The notes below the pieces were generated by a model that was not told the DNA's origin, did not search any database, and saw only the letters and a list, made by a program, of their open reading frames with translations. This document shows positions 54,718-63,720 of a DNA stretch of 64,000 nucleotides, piece by piece (within the stretch, counting starts at the first letter, position 1; each line of letters starts with the position of its first letter). This stretch comes from Brevibacillus formosus. GTDB taxonomy: Bacteria; Bacillota; Bacilli; Brevibacillales; Brevibacillaceae. The DNA lies in NCBI RefSeq assembly GCF_003013405.1, contig NZ_PXZL01000001.1, positions 124,001 to 188,000 of the forward strand, given 5' to 3'. Position numbers and translations under genes: made by a program.

Positions 54718-55608
54718 CTATGTTTTGGAGGGAAACTTCCCCCGAACTTCCTCTAGAAAAGCCTGCACCGCTGGGGCCAAATAACGATTTTTCATATACG
54801 CCAAATAAACCGTCCGCTCTAACGCAGGAGAATCAATCGTTTTCCGAACAAGCGAAGCATCTGTTGATCCAGACAAATAGTTCTCCGGAATAATCGTAAC
54901 CCCCAGATTCTCCCTCACTAACGTTAACGCGGTTTCAAAGCGCTCAATCTCAAATTTGATTTGCGGGTTCACTAGTTCAAACGAAAAGGCCGTTAAAATA
55001 TCCTCCCTCGTCTGAAATCCCTCTGTACTAATGATGAATGGCTCACTAGCCAAGTCTTTCAATCGAACGGATTCCTTTTCCGCCAGCGGATGATCCTTGT
55101 GCAGCACCAGCATTAAGCGCTCATCATACAGAGGAAAGGATTCGATATCTTCTTCATCGATGAATTGGTTGGTGATGAGCAAGTGCGTATGATACTTCCG
55201 CAATGACTCCTTTACAGCTTTCCCGCTCAGCACCTCGATTAGCTTGATGTTAATAGAGGGAAAACGCCCCTGATATCCGCGAATGACTTTTGGAATCCAA
55301 TGCTTCACGGACTCAATGATGCCGATAATGAGATCGCCGCTGCCAGTCAGCTTTACTTCTTCCATTTCTTTTTTCAGTATGTTCATTTGGGAAAGAAGCA
55401 CCAACGATTTCTGATACAAAATTTTACCAGCATCCGTCAATTCCATTTTTCTCGTATTTCTCTCGAGCAGTGGAGAGCCGACTTCTTGCTCCAGATTTTT
55501 GATCGCGTTACTTAAGGAAGGCTGTGAAATGTGCAGTTTTTGTGCGGCTTTGGAGTAGCTCAACTGATCGCAAACTGTCACAAAATAGTGCAAATGTTTG
55601 ATGTCCAA
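54718..55608 (-). CDS. LysR-family transcriptional regulator, 296 aa
   Basis: The N-terminal winged helix-turn-helix (FVTVCDQLSYSKAAQKLHISQPSLSNAIKNLE, about 9-40) is typical of LysR proteins, and the rest is a periplasmic-binding-like effector domain (about 90-290). The start is a TTG behind AGGCGAT. The gene is divergent from hutG-gltS with 110 bases between them. That gap contains a T-N11-A palindrome next to the start, so it probably controls the histidine/glutamate genes and itself. The effector is not known from sequence; glutamate or a histidine-degradation intermediate is a guess from the neighbours. Confidence 0.92.
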   Translation of the reverse strand: MDIKHLHYFVTVCDQLSYSKAAQKLHISQPSLSNAIKNLEQEVGSPLLERNTRKMELTDAGKILYQKSLVLLSQMNILKKEMEEVKLTGSGDLIIGIIESVKHWIPKVIRGYQGRFPSINIKLIEVLSGKAVKESLRKYHTHLLITNQFIDEEDIESFPLYDERLMLVLHKDHPLAEKESVRLKDLASEPFIISTEGFQTREDILTAFSFELVNPQIKFEIERFETALTLVRENLGVTIIPENYLSGSTDASLVRKTIDSPALERTVYLAYMKNRYLAPAVQAFLEEVRGKFPSKT

Positions 55609-55629
55609 CTGGATCGCCTGCCCTCATTT

Positions 55630-55644
55630 ATAGCTTCAAGCTAT
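55630..55644. promoter_or_regulatory. LysR-type operator palindrome (ATAGC-N5-GCTAT)
   Basis: A perfect 5-5-5 palindrome containing T-N11-A lies 21 bases before the regulator start, in the divergent intergenic region. This is the expected form and place of a LysR binding site. Confidence 0.6.
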
Positions 55645-55688
55645 CAATTTATTTGAATTATATATTAGAAATAATAAGTTTGTCATTA

Positions 55689-55694
55689 TATAAT
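55689..55694 (+). promoter_or_regulatory. -10 element for hutG-gltS
   Basis: A perfect TATAAT lies about 25 bases before the hutG start, with no strong -35. This fits a promoter that needs the LysR activator bound upstream. Confidence 0.5.
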
Positions 55695-55718
55695 CAATAA
55701 ACAAAAGGTTCAGAAAGG

Positions 55719-56684
55719 ATGAATAGCTTGCCAAAGAATGTATCAGCAGATTTGTGGACCGGCCGGACTGACCATACGGAGAGAAGAAGCAGTTTTCGCT
55801 ACCATCAGATTGTAGAAATAACGGACTTGGATACATTGCAAGCTGCCAAGGATCGCACAGTCGCTATCATTGGGTTTGAATGTGAAGAGGGAGTGAGGCG
55901 CAATCAAGGACGATTAGGTGCAGCCAAAGCTCCAAACGCAATTCGGCAAGCGCTTGCAAGCCTTCCTTGGAAAGCGGAGGAGGGAAAACGGCTTGTCGAT
56001 GTGGGGAATGTTGCTTGTCCAAACGAAGAGCTAGAAGCTGCCCAGGAAGAATTGGGGAATGCCGTTTCTGCCATCTTTTCTAAATCCATGACGCCCATTA
56101 TTTTAGGCGGAGGCCATGAGACATTGTATGGACATTACATCGGTGTCCGAAAGCATATTGGAAAAGAGGCTTCTCTGGGCATTATCAATATTGACGCTCA
56201 TTTCGATTTGCGTTCCTATGAAGTTCAGCCTTCATCTGGGACGATGTTTCGGCAAATACTGGAGCATGACAAAAAAAGCAGCTATTTTGTGTTGGGGATT
56301 CAGCGCTTCGGAAATACGCAAGAGCTATTTGATAAAGCAGATGAGCTTGGTGTGCAGTATGTGTATGAAGAAGAGATGATAGACGCACGAATGGATGAAA
56401 TTGGTTTATCTGTAAGCGAATTCATCGAAAAACACGATCATATCATGCTGACGCTATGTACAGATGTTTTAAACGCAGCTTTTGCACCGGGAGTAAGTGC
56501 TCCATCTCCTTTTGGTTTAACACCAATGGTTGTTCGCACTTTGATCCGTACCGTTGCCGCTCATAAGAAAACGCTTTCTTTTGATATTTGTGAAGTGAAT
56601 CCGGTTTTAGATGAAAACGGACGAACAGTAAAGTTAGGTGCTTACTTGACGAATGAAGCCATCATGGGATTACTAGAGAATTAA
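55719..56684 (+). CDS. hutG: Formimidoylglutamase (HutG), arginase/ureohydrolase family, 321 aa
   Basis: Ureohydrolase motifs are present: GGGHE (metal ligand His), DAHFDLR, and an APGVSAPSPFGL segment typical of the histidine-utilisation branch, then FDICEVNP. It should cleave N-formimidoyl-L-glutamate to glutamate and formamide in the cytoplasm, the last step of histidine breakdown. In the third metal motif the sequence reads TLCTDVLNAAFAP where arginases have SxDxDxxDPxxAP. This may be a subfamily trait. The ATG at 55719 has AAAGG directly against it, and a TTG at 55728 is better spaced, so the true start may be three codons later. The other hut genes are not nearby. It is followed after 12 bases by gltS. 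Confidence 0.88.
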   Translation: MNSLPKNVSADLWTGRTDHTERRSSFRYHQIVEITDLDTLQAAKDRTVAIIGFECEEGVRRNQGRLGAAKAPNAIRQALASLPWKAEEGKRLVDVGNVACPNEELEAAQEELGNAVSAIFSKSMTPIILGGGHETLYGHYIGVRKHIGKEASLGIINIDAHFDLRSYEVQPSSGTMFRQILEHDKKSSYFVLGIQRFGNTQELFDKADELGVQYVYEEEMIDARMDEIGLSVSEFIEKHDHIMLTLCTDVLNAAFAPGVSAPSPFGLTPMVVRTLIRTVAAHKKTLSFDICEVNPVLDENGRTVKLGAYLTNEAIMGLLEN

Positions 56685-56696
56685 GGGGAGACAACT

Positions 56697-57884
56697 ATGA
56701 CGTTAGCACTTAATCAAGTAACGACGATTTTTCTCGCAGTAGCACTTCTCGTATTAGGTACATTCCTCGTAAAAAAGGCTAGTTTCTTGCAAAAGTTTTG
56801 TATCCCGGCACCAGTGGTTGGGGGCTTGTTGTTCGCTATCATTGCAACGGCTTTGAAAGCGACCGGAATTTTACAAATTACATTGGATACTTCCTTGCAA
56901 AGCTTGTTCATGCTTACGTTTTTTACTACTGTTGGATTGGGAGCGAGCTTTAAGCTGATCAAGCTTGGCGGTAAACTGCTCGTTATTTACTGGATCGCCT
57001 GTGGATTTCTGGCTTTGGCACAAAACGTAATCGGTGTGTCTTTGGCTTCCGTATTCGGCATTCATCCTTTGATCGGGATGATGGCAGGAGCTGTTTCCAT
57101 GGAAGGTGGACATGGGGCTGCTGGCGCTTTTGGACAAACGCTTGAGGATATGGGTATTCAATCTGCGTTGGCGATTGGGATCGCAGCAGCTACCTTTGGT
57201 CTCGTAGCAGGGGGCTTGGTTGGCGGACCGACTGTGAAATATTTAATTGCCAAATACGATCTGAAGCCGACCGAAACGGAAGAAGTAGTAGAGACAGTAG
57301 AAGAAAAAGGACAACCGATTCACTCGAATACCTTCTTCATCCAAGTCCTGTTGATTACATTCTGTATGGCATTGGGAACGTATTTGGGAGAGCTGTTCTC
57401 GACCGCCACCGGATTTGTTTTGCCAGGTTATGTGGGAGCGATGTTTGTAGCGGTGATTGTGCGTAACATCGTAGACAAGCTCAATCCAAAGGCAATCGAC
57501 ATGAAGAGCATCAACCTGATCAGTGACGTGACGCTCGGAATCTTCCTGTCCATGGCTCTGATGAGCATCAAGCTGTGGGAAGTTGCAGATCTTGCGCTTC
57601 CAATGCTCGTGATCGTATTTGTTCAAGTAGTATTCATCGTTTTGTTTGGGATTTTCGTCCTGTTCCGTTTGCTTGGCAAAAACTACGACGCCGCAGTCAT
57701 GGTCGCTGGCTTTACAGGACATGGTCTGGGCGCTACACCAAACGCAATGGCGAATATGGCGGCAGTAACGGGAAGATTTGGTCCTTCACGTAAAGCGTAC
57801 TTGGTCGTTCCGATCGTCGGTGCCTTCCTGATTGACGTGTTCGCGATGCCAATCATTATTACCACGATCAATTTGTTTAAATAA
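56697..57884 (+). CDS. gltS: Sodium/glutamate symporter (GltS), 395 aa
   Basis: This is a polytopic membrane protein with about ten hydrophobic segments, including the two family re-entrant regions: one glycine-rich (GAVSMEGGHGAAGAFG, about residue 125-140) and one near the end (GFTGHGLGATPNAMANM, about 335-352). A charged cytoplasmic loop (ETEEVVETVEEKG) divides the halves. It should take up glutamate with sodium. GGGGAGA precedes the ATG. It is co-transcribed with hutG, and the shared theme is glutamate supply. The length is normal for the family. Confidence 0.93.
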   Translation: MTLALNQVTTIFLAVALLVLGTFLVKKASFLQKFCIPAPVVGGLLFAIIATALKATGILQITLDTSLQSLFMLTFFTTVGLGASFKLIKLGGKLLVIYWIACGFLALAQNVIGVSLASVFGIHPLIGMMAGAVSMEGGHGAAGAFGQTLEDMGIQSALAIGIAAATFGLVAGGLVGGPTVKYLIAKYDLKPTETEEVVETVEEKGQPIHSNTFFIQVLLITFCMALGTYLGELFSTATGFVLPGYVGAMFVAVIVRNIVDKLNPKAIDMKSINLISDVTLGIFLSMALMSIKLWEVADLALPMLVIVFVQVVFIVLFGIFVLFRLLGKNYDAAVMVAGFTGHGLGATPNAMANMAAVTGRFGPSRKAYLVVPIVGAFLIDVFAMPIIITTINLFK

Positions 57885-57898
57885 AGACGATTTAAAAG

Positions 57899-57938
57899 TC
57901 CCTTCATGCTGGAGAAAGTCGAGCTGAAGGGATTTTTT
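57899..57938 (+). terminator. Rho-independent terminator after gltS
   Basis: TCCCTTCA (57899-57906) pairs with TGAAGGGA (57925-57932), followed by six T. It lies 14 bases behind the gltS stop. Confidence 0.85.
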
Positions 57939-58342
57939 GTGCTTACATTCACTTTTGGTTTACTCTCTACCGTCTATGGTTTTACAAATAACAGAAATAA
58001 AAGGAAAAATTTTCTTGACCGTTCGCATCTTGTTCTCATATATTTATATAGGAACATGTGTTCTTATTTTTATTAACTTTGCAAAGACAATCTCACCCAA
58101 AAACACTAAGTTTCAGGGGGGAAATGTGGAATGCTGGCTTGGCAAGAGACAGCAGGAAGGGGATGAAAAGGGGGAGCAACTCCTAGGCAAATTTGAGTCA
58201 CTGATGCAGAGTCAAAGTTTGCACAAGTAGTAGCTAATGGAAAAAATATTTAGTTTTTTTGCGAAACTTGTAACCTATTGTCGTTTTTTGCGTATTAACT
58301 GGTAGAAACAACCAAAAATTAGAGAATGTGGAGGTAAATAGA
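57939..58342 (+). promoter_or_regulatory. Long leader region of the FAD oxidoreductase gene
   Basis: A likely sigma-A promoter has TTGACC (58015-58020), an 18-base spacer and TATATT (58039-58044). This would give a leader of roughly 290 bases. Within it, a GGGGGG ribosome-site-like run (about 58116-58121) is followed nine bases later by an ATG opening an 11-codon frame (58131-58166), and by an overlapping 34-codon GTG frame ending at 58230. Neither resembles a known protein. I see no riboswitch I can name and no clear terminator hairpin in the leader. Confidence 0.4.
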
Positions 58343-59917
58343 ATGAGAGAACTTCATGCTGATGTGGTAATCATTGGGGGAGGTACTGGTGGCTGCGCAG
58401 CAGCACTGGCCGCAGCGAAATCAGGAAAATCAGTCATTATGACAGAAGAAACCGATTGGATTGGTGGTCAATTTACGAGCCAAGCGGTACCGCCAGATGA
58501 GCATCCATGGATCGAACAGTTTGGTTGCACGCGCAGCTATCGCACATTCCGTGACAGCGTGCGTGACTATTATCGCAACCATTACCCAATGACGGCAGAA
58601 GCACGCGTCATCCCGAATCTTGACCCTGGTAACGGTTCCGTAAGTCGCCTTTGCCACGAACCAAAAGTAGCACTGGCTGTTTTTTATCAGATGCTTGCTC
58701 CGTACATTAACAGTGGTAGACTTACTATTCTGACTAATCATAAGCTGCATGCCGTTCGCATGGATGGCGATAATGTCTTGTCGATCACGGTCGAAGATAG
58801 GAAGCATCATGATTTTCATGAGTTGGTAGCACCATATTTCTTGGACGCGACAGAATGTGGAGATGTTCTCCCGCAAGCCGGCGTCGAATATGTGCTTGGC
58901 GCTGAATCAGTTGATCAAACGGGAGAGCCAAATGCTGTTGTCGGACCGCCGCAGCCAAATGATATTCAGGCGTTTACGTATGTCTTTGCCATGGACTATT
59001 TGGAGGGAGAAGATCATACAATTGCCAAACCGGAAACGTATGACTTCTGGAGAAACTACAAAGCAGATTTTTGGCCGGACAAGCTGCTCAGCTGGACAGG
59101 CTCCAACCCGCGAAATACTGCTGAATCTGTACGATATGAGCTGTTCCCGGGTACTAAATACTTTCCGCTCTTCACGTATCGTCAGGTTGCTGATCCGAAA
59201 AACTTCCAAACCGGTTTGTACAAGAGTGGTGTATCGCTCGTTAACTGGCCGCAAAATGATTACTGGCTGGGCTCGATCATCGATGTGCCAGAGGAAGAGC
59301 GTCAGCGTCACCTTTACGGTGGTAAACAGCTGAGTCTCTCCCTTCTGTATTGGATGCAAACAGAGGCCCCTCGCCCAGATGGTGGTCAAGGGTATCCAGG
59401 ACTGCGACTGCGCAAGGATGTAGTGGGAACAGAGGATGGACTGGCGATGTATCCGTATATTCGTGAATCCCGCCGGATCAAAGCGGAGTTCACCGTATTG
59501 GAGCAACATGTGAGTGCATTTGTCCGCAAAACAGGCAAAGCAGAAGCCTTCGAAGATTCCGTTGGAGTCGGTAGCTACCGAATCGATTTGCATCCGAGCA
59601 CAGCAAACCGCAATTACGTCGATGTGTCTACCTATCCGTTCCAAATTCCGTTGGGCAGCCTAATCCCTGTGCGCGTAAATAACCTGCTGCCAGCGGGCAA
59701 AAATCTTGGGGTTACACATATTACAAATGGATGCTTCCGTCTCCACCCAGTAGAGTGGAACGTCGGTGAAGTTGCAGGATATTTGACAGCTTATTGCTTG
59801 CAATATGGCCTGACTCCTCGCGCTGTCCGAAACACGCCTGATGAGCTGAAAAAATTCCAAGCGTTCTTGTACGCGGAAGGCGTAGAGTACTTCTGGCCAA
59901 CGATGTACGCAGTGTAA
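58343..59917 (+). CDS. FAD-dependent oxidoreductase (FAD_oxidored family), 524 aa
   Basis: The start ATG at 58343 follows GTGGAGGT; an upstream GTG at 58328 overlaps that site. The N-terminus has a dinucleotide-binding GGGTGG (VVIIGGGTGGCAAALAAAKSG) and the EETDWIGGQFT segment that follows FAD in this family. DATECGD and a late HITNGCFRLHPVEWNVGEVAG segment support the same family. It is probably cytoplasmic, with no signal peptide. The substrate is unknown; relatives are annotated only as FAD-dependent oxidoreductases. It is single-gene, with its own promoter and terminator. Confidence 0.85.
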   Translation: MRELHADVVIIGGGTGGCAAALAAAKSGKSVIMTEETDWIGGQFTSQAVPPDEHPWIEQFGCTRSYRTFRDSVRDYYRNHYPMTAEARVIPNLDPGNGSVSRLCHEPKVALAVFYQMLAPYINSGRLTILTNHKLHAVRMDGDNVLSITVEDRKHHDFHELVAPYFLDATECGDVLPQAGVEYVLGAESVDQTGEPNAVVGPPQPNDIQAFTYVFAMDYLEGEDHTIAKPETYDFWRNYKADFWPDKLLSWTGSNPRNTAESVRYELFPGTKYFPLFTYRQVADPKNFQTGLYKSGVSLVNWPQNDYWLGSIIDVPEEERQRHLYGGKQLSLSLLYWMQTEAPRPDGGQGYPGLRLRKDVVGTEDGLAMYPYIRESRRIKAEFTVLEQHVSAFVRKTGKAEAFEDSVGVGSYRIDLHPSTANRNYVDVSTYPFQIPLGSLIPVRVNNLLPAGKNLGVTHITNGCFRLHPVEWNVGEVAGYLTAYCLQYGLTPRAVRNTPDELKKFQAFLYAEGVEYFWPTMYAV

Positions 59918-59921
59918 GCAG

Positions 59922-60512
59922 TTAGACGATCTGGTTGCCTGGGTTCGGAATTTCACCGAACTCAGGTTTTTTCATGGAGAGTAAGATTTCCTCGACAGTT
60001 TCCTGAGGTGTCTGCTCGGAAGAATCGATCCACATGCCGAGCTTTGGTGTTTCGGTCTGCAAGATTTTATTGAGGTGGGGAATCGTCCAAGCACCATATC
60101 CTGTTTTGGTACGGGAAGCTTCTCGCTCTTCAACCGCTTTTTCGCTTGGTGTGAGTACTACAATATACAACGGACGGTTCCGAATCATTTTAACAAATTC
60201 GCCCAATAAGGGGCCGATCACAACATCCTGTACAACGACATTAAATCCTTCCTCAAAAAAAGTGTCTGCTGTAGAGGCTGTTATTTTGTAGCGCAACTGC
60301 AACTGACGAATGGCTTCTTCTGACGGCTCAGGCATAAATTCCTCTCTGCCATTTACAATCATTCGTCGGAACGAATCACCTCGCAGATGAACGCTTCGAT
60401 TCAGTTTTTCAGCTAGTAGCTGAGCTACTGTCGATTTTCCAGAAGCCATAATCCCCGTAACGAGAAAAATACATCTGTCTGGAGCATGAACATTGGCATT
60501 CTCTTGCAACAT
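59922..60512 (-). CDS. P-loop kinase-like protein, about 196 aa
   Basis: A Walker A motif (GIMASGKST, about residue 16-24) is near the N-terminus, followed by HLRGDSFRR, as in small-molecule kinases of the chloramphenicol phosphotransferase, gluconate and adenylylsulfate kinase type. A hydrophobic strand with VVVQDVVIG and an RxxxRTKTGYGAW lid-like segment fit. The substrate cannot be told. Three ATG codons in a row open the frame; the third (60512) is best spaced from AAGGTGGG. The gene converges on the FAD oxidoreductase, and its last codons overlap that gene's terminator. Confidence 0.78.
   Translation of the reverse strand: MLQENANVHAPDRCIFLVTGIMASGKSTVAQLLAEKLNRSVHLRGDSFRRMIVNGREEFMPEPSEEAIRQLQLRYKITASTADTFFEEGFNVVVQDVVIGPLLGEFVKMIRNRPLYIVVLTPSEKAVEEREASRTKTGYGAWTIPHLNKILQTETPKLGMWIDSSEQTPQETVEEILLSMKKPEFGEIPNPGNQIV
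59938..59972 (+). terminator. Terminator of the FAD oxidoreductase inside the convergent gene's 3' end
   Basis: An 11-base arm (59938-59948) pairs with 59956-59966 with one G-U pair and a seven-base loop, followed by six T. It lies within the last 17 codons of the minus-strand kinase-like gene. Confidence 0.8.
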
Positions 60513-60518
60513 CATCAT

Positions 60519-60855
60519 CCCACCTTACTCATACGATGTTATGTGAATTCTTATGTGGTAATCCTTGGATAATTCTCGTATTTTTAAATCATATCATGGC
60601 GGTCACTGTAACGCGATTAAGAAAATGAAGGAAATTCATAGAGAGGTTTAGGGAGCATCTAGTGGATGTGCCTGATGCTGTAAATGAGATTATCAATCAA
60701 TTTGTACACGCTCTTTTCCCTATTGTTTGTTCTGCTAGGAGTAAAAGCACTCTACCATTTTGGGTTTATCATCTCGTCTCTATGAATCTGTCCAATTTGG
60801 CTGATTGCAAAAAATTTGAAGTTAGAAGTAACAATCACTCATGGAGGTGCAAGCT
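60519..60855. other. Intergenic region with nothing recognisable
   Basis: This stretch lies between the divergent kinase-like gene and the DUF3238-like gene. It should hold promoters for both, but I find no convincing -35/-10 pair, hairpin or repeat. A 66-codon frame from 60662 to 60862 has no ribosome site and no familiar sequence, so I do not call it a gene. Confidence 0.5.
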
Positions 60856-61443
60856 ATGGTGAACCTGATCAAAATCAGAGCGAGTGTATTTATCCCCTTG
60901 TCATGGACAGAGCCTAACATCGATGTACAAACAGGAAAAGTCATTCAATTCGAAGGCGATTCACGTGAATTTACACCGTATGCCGTTAACACCATGCGTT
61001 CCAGAGTGGAGCAAGAGGTTGTCGTAGACTTTATGAAAAAAGAAATTTTTACTTATCAGAACACGGGAATCACAACGGAGAAAATCACGAATCCGGATGG
61101 CTCGATGCAGCTGCGAAAAGGAAAAGCGAGTACAGAGGGCATTATGTGCAGGAATATGATATGGAAATCAGATGAAGAAGTGAGCTTTGAAATGAGCGCA
61201 AGTGCGAGCAATCCCCTGAATGAGCATACGCCTCCGGTTGACTACTTATTATCAGTTACGGCGAAAAGGGATGGTCTTGTACAGATCGAAGGAGCGCATG
61301 ATGGGTTCCCTTGCTTTGAGTTTTATAAGCAAGCGGATTTTGAGCCGTTTGAAACGATTTATACCCATGATTTCCGCGAAACAGGTGATACTCCGGCAGC
61401 CTTGGCTGGAGAGATGGAATATCATTTTCGTAAGATACTCTAG
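60856..61443 (+). CDS. DUF3238-like protein of unknown function, 195 aa
   Basis: The ATG at 60856 is eight bases after GGAGG; an earlier ATG at 60841 overlaps that site. The protein begins with VNLIKIRASVFIPLSW and has a beta-rich, soluble look without signal peptide or membrane segments, ending in EMEYHFRKIL. The opening reminds me of the DUF3238 family seen in Bacillus relatives, which has no known function. I recall the family from the opening only and could not compare the rest. It is followed by a GNAT gene after 47 bases and may share its transcript. Confidence 0.65.
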   Translation: MVNLIKIRASVFIPLSWTEPNIDVQTGKVIQFEGDSREFTPYAVNTMRSRVEQEVVVDFMKKEIFTYQNTGITTEKITNPDGSMQLRKGKASTEGIMCRNMIWKSDEEVSFEMSASASNPLNEHTPPVDYLLSVTAKRDGLVQIEGAHDGFPCFEFYKQADFEPFETIYTHDFRETGDTPAALAGEMEYHFRKIL

Positions 61444-61490
61444 TAGGCACCAAAAAACTCCCATCCTACGTTTGCGAGGAGGTTTTACTC

Positions 61491-62060
61491 ATGAGTAATT
61501 CAACGATGTTCGATCAATTCCCTGTCTTCGAAACAGACAGATTGATCCTTCGACAACCTGATCAGCAAGACATAGAAGATATTTTTGAAGTGTTGTCACA
61601 TGAAGAGGTGGCGAGATATGTAGGGATAGCGAGGTTTCAATCGAGAACAGATGCTGAAAATGAACTTCGATGGTATCGAGACTTATTTGAACAACAACAG
61701 GGACTCAGGTGGGCGGTCACGGACCGTTCCACTGGAAAATTTCTTGGCAGCTGCGGCTACAAACATTATCATGCTGCACATAACAAAGCGGAGATTGGGT
61801 ATGATCTGAATTTTTCGTGGTGGAATAAAGGGATCATGTCGGAAGCACTGCGCCCCATCATCGCGTACGGATTTACGCATATGCATTTAAACAGAATAGA
61901 AGCTGACGCAGATACGCGAAATACCGCATCCATCCATTTGCTCCAAAAATTTGGCTTTCAAGTGGAAGGAATCCATCGAGAAACGGAATTTGAAAATGGG
62001 ATGTACATTGATCTTGTCAAGCTGGCACTGCTTCGAAAAGAGTATGAGTTGAATTCGTAA
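61491..62060 (+). CDS. GNAT-family N-acetyltransferase (RimJ/RimL type), 189 aa
   Basis: The sequence runs from FETDRLILRQPDQQDIEDIF through AEIGYDLNFSWWNKGIMSEAL (acetyl-CoA-binding region) to LNRIEADADTRNTASIHLLQKFGFQVEG, the order expected for RimJ/RimL-like acetyltransferases. It would move an acetyl group from acetyl-CoA to an amine of a protein or small molecule; the target is unknown. GAGGAGG lies about eight bases before the ATG. Length is normal. Confidence 0.92.
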   Translation: MSNSTMFDQFPVFETDRLILRQPDQQDIEDIFEVLSHEEVARYVGIARFQSRTDAENELRWYRDLFEQQQGLRWAVTDRSTGKFLGSCGYKHYHAAHNKAEIGYDLNFSWWNKGIMSEALRPIIAYGFTHMHLNRIEADADTRNTASIHLLQKFGFQVEGIHRETEFENGMYIDLVKLALLRKEYELNS

Positions 62061-62081
62061 AAAAATCGTAGTCGACAAACG

Positions 62082-62122
62082 GCGGGGGAATGTACGGAAT
62101 TTTTCATCGTACAGACCCCCGC
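62082..62122. terminator. Hairpin between convergent GNAT and amine oxidase genes
   Basis: GCGGGGG and TGTACG at 62082-62096 pair with CGTACA and CCCCCGC at 62108-62122, with a short mismatch inside. The T runs nearby are not tight, so termination is likely but not certain. Confidence 0.6.
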
Positions 62123-63583
62123 TCATTTTCTCCCTATTTCTACAGCTACGCGCACAGCAGACTCAATCGCTCCTTGAATCCAGCCGTGATATTCATTCGA
62201 GATATGCTCCCCCGCAAAATAAATTCTTCCTTCAGGCGTACCAACGTGGGAAGCAAATTCCGTCTCCTGCAACGGTTTGAACAAGGCAAAGGCACCAGCA
62301 GCATGAGGTTGTAGTGCCCAATTATGTGTGACCCCCGTAACGAAGGTATCGTACACCTGCTCCCCATGAATGTCAGCCAGATGCTTTACCGCTTGCATAA
62401 CTTGTTCTTCCTTTGACATGCTGAGCCATGGAAGGTCGTCATCCTCCCAGGTGTAACTAACCAATACGACGCCGCCGGGCTGATCAAACCCGTGATTGGG
62501 AAAGTAGGAGAGACGAATAGGAGAATCTGTTACTGTTTGTCCGCTCCTTATTCCTTGAGCTTCCCAGAAGCGCTGAGAAAACTGGACGCCTATTTTGGAT
62601 GAGGAAACATAGTGAAGTTGACGAATGGCTTTCCATTTTTTATAGGAGAACAGGCCATACGGTTCGACCTGAACAAACTGCAAGACGGTAAAAGGGATGG
62701 TAATAATCGCGATATCACCGGTCATCTGAAACAGTTCGTCTGTGTCGGTACGCACGCCAGAAATGGTCATTTGATTTCCCGTCTGGCCGATTCGCGTCAT
62801 TTTATGCCGGAAGTAAATATTGTCCTGTAATTGTGGGAGAAATGCCTGTGGTAGCTGATCAAATCCCCCTGCTATTTCGTAAAAGCGTGTCGAAGGATCG
62901 AACAGGATGAAGTCTCGTAAAATTTCGGGAAAGGCGAGCTCAGGGAATCCTTCGAAGCCAGTCATGACCTTGATCATATCGATAGCGGGGGCGGATAAGG
63001 AAGGGCCAACTGGATTGAATCGCAAGAATTGCTCCATGGAGAAACGATCGTATTTTTTGACAACGATGGGCCAATTCTTCGCTGGATCGAGATTGATGAA
63101 GTCGATGACAGGCTTAATGGCTTGCCCGGCTAATTCATTGAAAGTACGGCCTTTTTCATGGGGAGCTACAGGGAAGCGGAGGATGTCGGGATTGCGTTGG
63201 TAGATCCAACGTCTTGTTTTAATGCCGTTTACTGAGATGATGTCGTTTGGAGAGGTGTTGATAAACGGATGAAGGGGAAGAGCGAATTTCGTCACGTATG
63301 CGAGGGTAAGTTCGTGTGTGTGGGGAATACGCATTGCCCCAGCTTCCAGATACTGGCCATGGGTAAAAGGAGAGCGCAGTGTGAAAACTCTGCCGCCTAT
63401 CCGGTCTGCTGCTTCCAAAATCGTTACGCTGTGTCCCGCTGCTTTTAGCAACGAGGCAGAAACAAGACCAGCCATTCCCGCCCCGACGATGATGATATTG
63501 AGGGGAGAGTGGGTTTGTGGGAGACCATTGCGAATAATGGACAGCATGTCAGGTTGTGTGAAGGCGAAGGAGGGATTATCCAT
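62123..63583 (-). CDS. Flavin monoamine oxidase / L-amino-acid-oxidase-like enzyme, 486 aa
   Basis: The N-terminal FAD site reads IIIVGAGMAGL followed by ILEAADRIGGRV, and the C-terminal FAD-contact motif reads GRIYFAGEHIS with a final HGWIQGAIESAVRVA. These define the flavin amine oxidase family. It should oxidise a primary amine or amino acid to an imine with hydrogen peroxide release; the exact substrate is open. The start at 63583 is chosen because AAAGGGG lies seven bases upstream, while a further ATG at 63601 has no such site. There is no Tat or Sec signal. It converges on the GNAT gene. Confidence 0.9.
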   Translation of the reverse strand: MDNPSFAFTQPDMLSIIRNGLPQTHSPLNIIIVGAGMAGLVSASLLKAAGHSVTILEAADRIGGRVFTLRSPFTHGQYLEAGAMRIPHTHELTLAYVTKFALPLHPFINTSPNDIISVNGIKTRRWIYQRNPDILRFPVAPHEKGRTFNELAGQAIKPVIDFINLDPAKNWPIVVKKYDRFSMEQFLRFNPVGPSLSAPAIDMIKVMTGFEGFPELAFPEILRDFILFDPSTRFYEIAGGFDQLPQAFLPQLQDNIYFRHKMTRIGQTGNQMTISGVRTDTDELFQMTGDIAIITIPFTVLQFVQVEPYGLFSYKKWKAIRQLHYVSSSKIGVQFSQRFWEAQGIRSGQTVTDSPIRLSYFPNHGFDQPGGVVLVSYTWEDDDLPWLSMSKEEQVMQAVKHLADIHGEQVYDTFVTGVTHNWALQPHAAGAFALFKPLQETEFASHVGTPEGRIYFAGEHISNEYHGWIQGAIESAVRVAVEIGRK

Positions 63584-63720
63584 TGATTTTCCCCTTTCCA
63601 TTCTTTTCCGGTACTATGATCCTATTCCATGGAGTACTTAGGTATGCGTTGGGGAAGCCGATCATACAGGACTCTACCATTTTCATCCAAGAAGTGATAG
63701 GATGGAGAAAAGGGGAACAA

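Noticed and set aside
57937..58230. 97-codon plus-strand frame in the leader region
   Set aside because: It begins inside the gltS terminator, has no ribosome site at its start and no recognisable sequence; only short internal frames there have a ribosome-site-like run.
60662..60862. 66-codon plus-strand frame
   Set aside because: It has no ribosome site, overlaps the start of the next gene and shows no family resemblance.
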